A DNA stretch of 64,000 bases from contig CAIIXF020000012.1 of NCBI GenBank assembly GCA_903813345.2, positions 8,442,432 through 8,506,431 on the forward strand, in the 5' to 3' direction. The notes beneath the pieces were generated by a model. That model did not search any database. It saw nothing but the letters and a program-made list of their open reading frames with translations, and was not told the origin of the DNA. Of this stretch, positions 63,601 to 64,000 are shown in pieces (positions within the stretch are counted from its first letter, which is position 1; every line of letters begins with the position of its first letter). Source of the DNA: Owenia fusiformis. Taxonomy: Eukaryota > Annelida > Polychaeta > Sabellida > Oweniidae. Position numbers and translations under genes: made by a program.

Positions 63601-63771
63601 AGTTTTCTTGAGATGAGTTGTCTCGTTACCTTGGTAAACGAATATCATCATGTCGCTGCTGCTCGGTTGCACTGCGTCTCTTGCAGACAAAGTATACAAT
63701 GACAGATAGTATAACAACGGCGGCGAGAGATCCTACGACCGCCCCGACAATGACACCTACTGATGGTCCGC
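18455..63771 (-). CDS. Receptor tyrosine kinase gene, 3' portion (TM segment, juxtamembrane, complete kinase domain)
   Basis: This is the span of one spliced minus-strand gene; each visible exon has its own entry. It encodes a single-pass membrane receptor whose cytoplasmic kinase domain would phosphorylate tyrosines after ligand binding. From the glycine-loop exon to the stop there are 311 residues. In that numbering the sequence shows GSGEFG (20-25), Lys45, helix-C Glu62, HRDLAARN (144-151), DFG (164-166), SPE (191-193), DVW (205-207) and RPTF (268-271). There is no internal stop or frameshift, and all introns are GT-AG. Visible introns range from 117 bases to about 13.9 kb and are packed with transposons. 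The kinase resembles the FGFR/RET/Tie/Cad96Ca group of invertebrate RTKs, but I cannot assign a subfamily because the ectodomain exons lie beyond the right edge. The odd feature is Cys189 where tyrosine kinases normally have Trp. Confidence 0.9.
18959..22254. mobile_element. 3.3-kb long-TIR (foldback) element in RTK intron
   Basis: Inverted arms of about 435 bases start CACGGGGTGCCATCGAATAA. The flanking 5-bp duplication ATATT lies at 18,954-18,958 and 22,255-22,259. Each arm's inner end carries two tandem 16-mers GGAACGTAACCGGAGC, 18 bases apart (19,346-19,379; inverted at 21,833-21,866). The interior has no recognisable transposase and contains a second palindrome. The TIRs are about 95% alike by eye, which suggests a recent insertion. 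It fills most of the last RTK intron. Confidence 0.85.
20118..20516. repeat. Nested palindromic element, about 125-bp arms
   Basis: CTAGAGTCCATTTCACTGCT at the left end is repeated inverted at the right end. The arms (20,118-20,242 and 20,395-20,516) are nearly identical, with a ~150-base spacer. It lies inside the 3.3-kb long-TIR element. Confidence 0.8.
22289..22388 (-). CDS. RTK exon: helices G and H
   Basis: The exon is 100 bases (2 + 32 codons + 2) with acceptor TTTCCAG and donor AT|GTAAGT. Joined to its neighbours it reads [17 protein letters not shown] and then [16 protein letters not shown], matching the RTK pattern G-G-x-P-Y-P and G-x-R/L-M-x-K-P-x-x-C. The downstream intron is 3.66 kb, and about 90% of it is the long-TIR element at 18,959-22,254, whose right end lies about 35 bases from this exon. 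Confidence 0.94.
22390..23955. other. RTK intron, no gene seen
   Basis: Non-coding sequence of the intron between the 25,017-24,906 and 22,388-22,289 exons. I see no repeat ends and no convincing ORF. Confidence 0.5.
23961..24797. repeat. Tandem duplication (406 and 431 bp), each with a long hairpin
   Basis: Unit 1 (23,961-24,366) and unit 2 (24,367-24,797) are almost identical. Unit 2 carries about 27 extra bases near 24,553-24,580. Each unit contains GTGAGATATCTAGCGATATC and ends in a hairpin of about 138 bases (24,229-24,366 and 24,660-24,797), running from ACAAATATTTCACTCTATTT to the inverted AATAGAGTGAAATATTTGTT around an apex of CTTCGGGCTTCG. Confidence 0.85.
24906..25017 (-). CDS. RTK exon: P+1 loop and helix F, with a Trp-to-Cys change
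   Basis: The exon is 112 bases (37 codons plus one base) with acceptor ATTGTAG and donor TTTG|GTAATG. It encodes [20 protein letters not shown] and then [17 protein letters not shown]. The helix-F Asp-Val-Trp and the L-L-W-E-I core are conserved. The near-universal P-I-(R/K)-W-(M/T) motif has Cys (codon TGT) instead of Trp. The usual Ser before DVW is Asn. Neither change breaks the frame. A TA-flanked transposon starts about 50 bases upstream of the acceptor. Confidence 0.94.
25070..26029. mobile_element. Non-autonomous TIR element in RTK intron
   Basis: The left end, TA|CAGGGCGATAAAAAAAACGC then AACAAGTAGTTATCTCG, is mirrored at the right by CGAGATAACCATCTGTTGCG and TTTTTTGATAC. The right end has lost the terminal CCCTG-TA. 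It is about 960 bases. Internal ORFs on both strands overlap each other and match no family I know. The left end is about 50 bases from an RTK acceptor. Confidence 0.65.
26985..28720 (+). pseudogene. Decayed I/Jockey/CR1-type LINE (reverse transcriptase to 3' end)
   Basis: The plus strand encodes, with several frame changes and stops, [48 protein letters not shown] and the catalytic [37 protein letters not shown], and a cysteine tail CACGKE follow. This is the palm, thumb and C-terminal region of an APE-clade non-LTR reverse transcriptase. The 5' half is missing, and it ends in an A-rich tail near 28,700. A stop at 27,467-27,469 falls inside the domain, so it is dead. It is related to the younger LINE at 59,757-62,645. 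Confidence 0.85.
28725..29505. other. RTK intron, no gene seen
   Basis: AT-rich sequence with G-runs near 29,120 and 29,200. No ORF or repeat boundary is recognised. Confidence 0.45.
29507..33338. mobile_element. MITE copy E, split by a 3.4-kb insertion and truncated
   Basis: CACTCCTCATCGTAAGTTTG after TA at 29,505-29,506 is a diverged left TIR of the MITE family. Its sequence runs to 29,828 and resumes at 33,228 (GAAAATTGAATTGTCTAAC). It then stops at about 33,338, where the next repeat begins. The right TIR is absent. Confidence 0.7.
29829..33227. mobile_element. 3.4-kb TIR element inside MITE copy E
   Basis: The left end CAGGGTGGTCCAAAAAAGTG and right end CACTTTTTGGGACCACCCTG are inverted, with similarity extending about 110 bases. 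The left flank is TATA and the right flank GAAAATTG. Compared with intact MITE copies there is no extra TA, so no clear target duplication. The interior holds direct repeats: 31,163-31,740 recurs at 31,903-32,440, and TACCTAGTATGCCACTATTT occurs at about 30,788 and 32,658. There are runs of up to ten G. No transposase is recognised. Confidence 0.7.
33338..34839. repeat. Palindromic cluster of CTATCACACCAAACTAGTT-ended repeats
   Basis: The left arm (about 33,338-33,999) and right arm (34,047-34,640) are diverged inverted copies. The motif ATCACACCAAACTAGTT or its complement occurs at about 33,507, 33,982, 34,049, 34,428 and 34,822. The best-bounded unit is 34,047-34,839 (CTATCACACC to GGTGTGATAG). 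The interior is rich in ACGTTC-type words. No coding capacity. It ends 15 bases from the RTK catalytic-loop exon. Confidence 0.7.
34855..34977 (-). CDS. RTK exon: catalytic loop, DFG and activation loop
   Basis: The exon is 123 bases, exactly 41 codons in phase 0, with acceptor TTTGTAG and donor CCA|GTAAGT. It encodes [13 protein letters not shown], with HRDLAARN typical of receptor-type tyrosine kinases and the catalytic Asp intact. It continues with [10 protein letters not shown], the magnesium-binding DFG, and [11 protein letters not shown], an activation loop with a single Tyr. A repetitive element (33,338-34,839) ends only 15 bases beyond the exon's 3' end. Confidence 0.95.
35095..35261 (-). 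CDS. RTK exon: hinge, helices D and E
   Basis: The exon is 167 bases (2 + 55 codons), with acceptor CAATAG and donor AAA|GTAAGA. It encodes [18 protein letters not shown], the hinge and helix D of a tyrosine kinase, and then a moderately long charged linker ([11 protein letters not shown]). [13 protein letters not shown] follows, corresponding to the G-M-x-(Y/H)-(L/I) helix E. There is no large kinase insert of the PDGFR/VEGFR type. Only 117 bases of intron separate it from the catalytic-loop exon. Confidence 0.93.
35265..35880. other. RTK intron, no gene seen
   Basis: AT-rich sequence upstream of the helix D/E exon. Nothing is recognised beyond a short ATGGTTTA inverted repeat near 35,690-35,715. 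Confidence 0.4.
35880..36060. repeat. GC-richer segment with short inverted words
   Basis: TTGGGCTTCATT, CCAATGAAGCCCA and CACGAAGCCCCATTG occur within 130 bases, together with several TGGGAC/GTCCCA pairs. It looks like a degenerate palindromic repeat. Its composition is unlike the flanks. Confidence 0.4.
36150..37180. repeat. Dispersed repeat, copy 1
   Basis: AGCACACTATAGCGCAGC near 36,156 recurs at about 48,181 in the same orientation, as does ACTTCCGGCTT. The segment 36,900-37,175 (including TGTTGACCCCTTGCGATTAC and ATGAACAATAATTTGTTG) recurs inverted at about 48,430-48,700. No protein is recognised. Confidence 0.55.
37200..38735 (+). pseudogene. LINE 5' part: N-terminal 2A-like motif and APE endonuclease
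   Basis: The frame from 37,376 has a hydrophobic run ending [13 protein letters not shown] (motif at 37,550-37,576) and then [12 protein letters not shown], the start of an APE endonuclease. The next frame (from 37,747) has [13 protein letters not shown] and [11 protein letters not shown], and a third has [10 protein letters not shown]. Such layouts occur in CR1/L2-type LINEs, some of which carry 2A peptides. Frameshifts and stops show it is dead. The reverse transcriptase part probably continues at 41,650-44,640, beyond a foldback insertion. Confidence 0.75.
38753..41495. mobile_element. 2.7-kb foldback element with a minisatellite core, inserted in a LINE
   Basis: GGGGTACTATGATAA at the left is mirrored by TTATAATAGTACCCC at the right. 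Other matching pairs are GGTCAATTGGTTACCATGGC versus TTATGGTAACAAATTGACC, AAAGTGGGCGTGGCACTTTT versus AAAAGTGCCACGCC, and ATTGGTTGCCATAGTAAC versus GTTACTATGGCAATC. The arms are about 600 bases. The centre is a tandem array. No transposase is present. Foldback elements with repetitive cores are known, but I do not recognise this family. Confidence 0.75.
39420..40860. repeat. Minisatellite array, about 24-30 bp units
   Basis: About 50 diverged units follow the pattern GACTCTGGAGGCTGTACCAT-CTTA. A higher-order period of about 195 bases is visible, because the stretch starting ACTGATCC(C/T)ATGTTATATC occurs near 40,378 and 40,568. The array forms the core of the surrounding foldback element. Confidence 0.85.
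42104..42611. mobile_element. 508-bp TIR element inserted in the LINE
   Basis: The left end TGAGAGGTTAAGC and right end GCTTAACCTCTC are inverted. CAGT is duplicated at 42,100-42,103 and 42,612-42,615. It is non-coding and MITE-like. It abuts the dispersed repeat copy at 42,619. Confidence 0.6.
42619..42971 (-). repeat. Dispersed repeat, copy 2 (no SINE)
   Basis: This matches 11,329-11,820 apart from the SINE insertion and scattered changes. It keeps the minus-strand frame with [19 protein letters not shown]. It ends exactly where LINE reverse transcriptase sequence resumes. Confidence 0.8.
44641..44870 (+). pseudogene. Second LINE tail fragment
   Basis: The plus frame reads [20 protein letters not shown] and then [15 protein letters not shown]. 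The I-E-D-E-x-H-F-L-L-x-C-P-x-Y pattern is the C-terminal zinc-knuckle-like motif of several LINE ORF2 proteins. It is not the same element as the LINE ending at about 44,635. A nearby duplicate, ATTACATGATTTAGATTAGTGC (44,825), recurs with an extra T at 45,168. Confidence 0.5.
45010..45142. repeat. Microsatellite (CACACG)n with flanking (CATA)n
   Basis: About 100 bases of nearly pure CACACG hexamers (45,040-45,140), preceded and followed by CATA-type units. The 98-codon minus-strand frame of alternating Ala and Cys is an artefact of it. Confidence 0.95.
45645..46446. mobile_element. TA-flanked MITE copy D
   Basis: It runs from CACCCCCTCCATAAGTTTGG to TTATGGAGGGGAGTG with TA on both sides. 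It is about 802 bases and more diverged than copy C, with a 60-base deletion near 45,800. Non-coding. Confidence 0.85.
46450..48170. other. RTK intron, no gene seen
   Basis: AT-rich non-coding sequence. The segment near 48,010-48,075 (AGAGCTTTGCAAAATCAACA) recurs at about 56,450, so at least one more dispersed repeat is present. Confidence 0.45.
48175..48700. repeat. Dispersed repeat, copy 2
   Basis: The left end carries GTAGCACACTATAGCGCAGC, shared with 36,156 in direct orientation. The right half (48,430-48,700) is an inverted match to 36,900-37,175. No protein is recognised. Confidence 0.55.
49137..49247 (-). CDS. RTK exon: helix C and start of beta-4/5
   Basis: The exon is 111 bases (2 + 36 codons + 1), with acceptor CAACTTAG and donor AATG|GTAAAA. 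It encodes [18 protein letters not shown], carrying the helix-C glutamate that pairs with the catalytic lysine, then HDNVVELLG, the usual RTK H-x-N-(I/V)-(I/V)-x-L-L-G motif. The open frame continues on both sides past the splice sites, but that extra sequence is unlike a kinase. The next exon lies about 13.9 kb away, across an intron filled by LINE, foldback and MITE sequences. Confidence 0.93.
49564..49708 (-). CDS. RTK exon: start of kinase domain, glycine loop and ATP-binding lysine
   Basis: The exon is 145 bases (48 codons plus one base) with acceptor GATTTAG and donor AAAG|GTAAAA. It begins [20 protein letters not shown]; the REYPMEAI stretch matches the W/Y-E-hydrophobic-P lead-in common to RTK kinase domains. 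The nucleotide-binding loop GSGEFGDV follows, then the ATP-anchoring Lys in AAAKKVK. The final G joins AT of the next exon to make Asp. The short 316-base intron to the next exon and the exact phase match make the pairing secure. Confidence 0.93.
50590..51500. repeat. Direct tandem duplication, about 475-bp unit
   Basis: GGACACCATATCTCAAAAGT near 50,599 recurs at about 51,072, and TTTGACCTAGGCATTTTGGT at about 50,763 and 51,238. The units are clearly diverged. No coding function is seen. Confidence 0.75.
51760..52700 (+). pseudogene. L1/Tx1-like LINE ORF2 relic (C-terminal region)
   Basis: The plus strand reads [30 protein letters not shown], and later SNAKLRYL then [15 protein letters not shown]-x-x-I-x-x-L followed by F-x-x-L-x-x-K-(F/Y)-N, and the F-x-x-L-H-R block, are typical of the region after reverse transcriptase in L1/Tx1 elements. 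Multiple stops interrupt it. The 90-codon frame at 52,359-52,631 is part of this relic. Confidence 0.6.
53818..53935. repeat. Hairpin element with GTGATATT arms
   Basis: AAAATATCACTTATATCCAT at the left and AAGTGATATTTTG at the right flank inner pairs GATATTGATATCTTC/GAAGATACTGATATC around an apex GCGAGTGAGCACAGCG. Related GTGATATTCGAT words occur at 54,210-54,310. It is similar in design to the hairpins at 309 and 24,229. Confidence 0.6.
54320..55640. other. RTK intron, no gene seen
   Basis: AT-rich non-coding sequence without recognised repeats or credible ORFs. Confidence 0.45.
55640..57790. repeat. Foldback with degenerate minisatellite arms
   Basis: The left side (about 55,660-56,440) has irregular repeats of words such as TTGTGCTTTGATACTC, TTCTTTAATAGCCCTTTG and TTCCTTGGTATGC. 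The right side (about 57,350-57,790) has their complements (GGTATCAAAGCTCAACC, ATTAAGGAATCAAAG). The two sides thus form loose inverted arms around a different centre. The 133-codon frame at 56,408-56,809 lies in the centre and matches no known family. Confidence 0.5.
56830..57345. repeat. TIR element with GGGGTCCGTTTGGACCCC ends
   Basis: TTTAGGGGTCCGTTTGGACC near 56,900 is mirrored by TGGGGTCCAAACGGACCCCA near 57,305. Each end is itself an 18-bp palindrome. About 400 bases of AT-rich sequence lie between. It is nested in the larger foldback. Confidence 0.55.
58275..58459 (+). CDS. Possible plus-strand first exon, unknown protein
   Basis: An ATG opens a frame beginning [16 protein letters not shown] and ending CQNVSKR next to a donor-like AAAAG|GTAGGA. 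The base composition is less AT-rich than its surroundings and the peptide is mixed and globular-looking. I do not recognise the family. It lies inside the RTK intron on the opposite strand. Part of it (58,371-58,401) recurs as a perfect 31-bp inverted copy at 63,469-63,499, which argues that it may instead be repeat-derived. Confidence 0.2.
58753..59018 (-). CDS. RTK exon: probable juxtamembrane region (3' boundary uncertain)
   Basis: An open minus-strand frame follows a good acceptor (TTATCTTTTCTAG). It starts with two bases completing a codon and encodes about 88 polar residues, beginning [10 protein letters not shown] and including [10 protein letters not shown] and [12 protein letters not shown]. 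The tyrosines are plausible juxtamembrane phosphorylation sites. It lies between the transmembrane and glycine-loop exons on the same strand, as expected. The 3' end is chosen because the next exon starts in phase 0; the available donors, GTG|GTACGG or GTGGTA three bases earlier, are both weak. Its 5' phase does not match the preceding transmembrane exon. The open frame, acceptor and position support it, but no conserved domain does, so it could also be a chance ORF. Confidence 0.55.
59989..61380 (-). CDS. LINE ORF2, second part: reverse transcriptase palm, thumb and C-terminus
   Basis: Continues the reverse transcriptase after the frameshift. It shows [20 protein letters not shown], the catalytic [49 protein letters not shown] and a C-terminal cysteine/histidine cluster ([17 protein letters not shown]). 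It ends in a stop at 59,989. The product would polymerise cDNA at a nicked target (target-primed reverse transcription). Without the N-terminal endonuclease and with the frameshift, this copy cannot be autonomous. The A-D-D catalytic residues are intact. Confidence 0.9.
   Translation of the reverse strand, partial: GQLLNVIKSYLSDRKMYVNLAGASSSMSEANFINCGVPQGSILGPLFFLLYINDLPDKIDTECYIYADDTSLQFSFDPKNPNEIDQSVASNLEAIQNWSKLWKLEFKPEKSCEVIFHTPRMPIENVTTSFLNNSEIKRIATHKHLGYCFDECLSNINHIDEICTKVKKMLNPLKKLQGKLTAKHLETIFTSFIRPYFDYGVVLYNKSSKYLLERLNKLYYQAAILCSGCSHGSYTTKVLTLLQWHTLEDRRKMQVNNFMYKVVNGTNPVYLNEIFEKYKNKSIRTNRNTFDFKLPIRCSNRFLESAVLGAISSWSMLPSYIREKKTLQTFKKYQKTYFAPKKLTLPSTFLNLTRKQEIIINRLRADLLFRAQLYAHNFTFIDGPNCSCGATSTPRHFFLKCPNNELNFQTLKNDIELIAPGAFNKHKNQADLLSLFYYGDPDLPLKTNSQLLSKVADFISANI
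61368..62645 (-). CDS. LINE ORF2, first part: endonuclease end and reverse transcriptase fingers
   Basis: The frame is open from the 5' truncation to a stop near 61,368. In order it shows the endonuclease end (D-H-I-L and A-D-H motifs), a basic linker ([17 protein letters not shown]), then reverse transcriptase motifs: [67 protein letters not shown] and [20 protein letters not shown]. It ends after SYGIR at what looks like a one-base deletion in a G run near 61,380, and the reading continues in another frame. The only obvious lesion in 2.7 kb suggests a fairly recent insertion. I/Jockey/CR1-type. Confidence 0.88.
   Translation of the reverse strand, partial: SQSCIDHILTDSPDIFTSWSITDPIGRADHCTILSYLKLSITKEQPVRKTIWKYDLCNLENLNNSIRNTDWQKIIDSDIDINKVTSHFGNSLMNIYSKHIPNKNITIKSKDQPWFNENLRQEINKKKLLFRKLKSSPTTLNRHLYDNQSIKVTTLITNLKEYHDKKNRDSINNFSKNDKNYWKLIRLFLGKSADSQIPPLLNQNQPPITDNLEKANAFLKLFASKNHMDNINFDQLPNFPDRTNSLLISVATNPDELMKLILLLDTSKACGPDMITNKMLNLTAHTISRPLSTLFNRLCSRNVFPEPWKVGIVCPIFKKGDKSDTNNYRPITLLNTISKLFERVIADRIRTHLTFNNLLNKHQAGFLPGHSTQAQLLTIEHFLQNNFEEGKASKGIFLDIASAFDKVPHHLLILKLKSYGIRDSY
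62925..63625. other. RTK intron, no exon recognised
   Basis: Mixed-composition sequence just downstream of the transmembrane exon. It contains the 31-bp inverted copy of 58,371-58,401 at 63,469-63,499. A small juxtamembrane exon could be here given the phase mismatch, but I could not define one. Confidence 0.4.
63630..63771 (-). CDS. RTK exon: transmembrane segment and stop-transfer
   Basis: The exon is 142 bases with acceptor ATAG at its right end and donor AAG|GTAACG at its left. The frame begins with two bases completing an upstream codon, then 46 codons, then two leftover bases. It starts [13 protein letters not shown] and runs through a hydrophobic stretch of about 25 residues, ending FVC, followed by the basic stop-transfer KRR and a polar tail. 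This is the membrane-spanning helix and the start of the cytoplasmic side of a type I receptor. No other exon is visible from here to the right edge, so the ectodomain and signal peptide lie outside the window. The 3' phase does not match the next exon found, which implies either an unseen small exon or a different donor. A weaker GTTTAC donor 9 bases upstream would restore phase. Confidence 0.85.
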
Positions 63772-64000
63772 CTATTTAAATTGATGATACAATTATTGAC
63801 AACAGTTTCACATGTAATTTAATGAATTTATGTATACGTATTGATGTTTGTTTGTTTTTTCTTTGAATTTCCTTCTTTATTTGATATATTGTCCTACCAA
63901 ATCTATATATTGCCATTTAAAATATTTTAATAATTCATACTTTTTTAAGAAAATGGTGGAGTTGCAGTATTGGCAATTAAGAAAGTTCAAATTGTAAATG
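63772..64000. other. RTK intron to window edge
   Basis: AT-rich sequence upstream of the transmembrane exon. No further exon is visible before the edge. Confidence 0.5.

Overview
The window is AT-rich, intron-rich animal nuclear DNA, most likely from a marine invertebrate. The evidence is a multi-exon receptor tyrosine kinase (RTK) with GT-AG introns up to about 14 kb, several clades of APE-type and L1-like LINEs, Tc1/mariner relics, TA-flanked MITEs, a tRNA-derived SINE and many foldback elements. The species cannot be named from sequence alone. A 500-base run of N lies at 12,001-12,500.

One protein-coding gene is clear. It lies on the minus strand and occupies most of the window. Its nine visible exons, in transcript order, are 63,771-63,630 (transmembrane), 59,018-~58,753 (probable juxtamembrane), 49,708-49,564 (glycine loop and Lys), 49,247-49,137 (helix C), 35,261-35,095, 34,977-34,855 (HRDLAARN and DFG), 25,017-24,906 (SPE), 22,388-22,289, and 18,632-18,455 (RPTF and stop). 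The ectodomain exons lie to the right of the window. From the glycine-loop exon to the stop codon, all reading phases join without a frameshift or stop, giving 311 residues. Only the step from the transmembrane exon to the juxtamembrane exon does not fit in phase. Two weaker plus-strand candidates are a signal-peptide-like first exon at 8,407-8,455 and a possible first exon at 58,275-58,459.

The rest is mostly repeats. Left of the gene (1-18 kb) are a large inverted-repeat block, two mariner relics, a LINE tail, a pair of nested MITEs, a dispersed repeat carrying a SINE, a pentanucleotide microsatellite and a minisatellite that abuts the RTK 3' end. Within the introns lie a 3.3-kb long-TIR element (18,959-22,254), duplicated hairpins (24 kb), a decayed LINE (27-28.7 kb), a 3.4-kb TIR element inside a MITE (29.5-33.3 kb), and a palindrome of MITE-like units ending 15 bases from an exon (33.3-34.8 kb). 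Further along are a LINE with a degenerate 2A-like motif, split by a 2.7-kb foldback element with a minisatellite core (37.3-44.6 kb), an inverted-repeat-bounded block (49.8-53.1 kb), another foldback (55.6-57.8 kb), and a fairly young 5'-truncated LINE with a 12-bp target duplication inside a mariner relic (59.1-62.9 kb).

I found no clearly new biochemical system. The most unusual features are the density of long hairpin and foldback elements inside one RTK gene, their closeness to splice donors, and an RTK with Cys in place of the near-invariant Trp of subdomain VIII.
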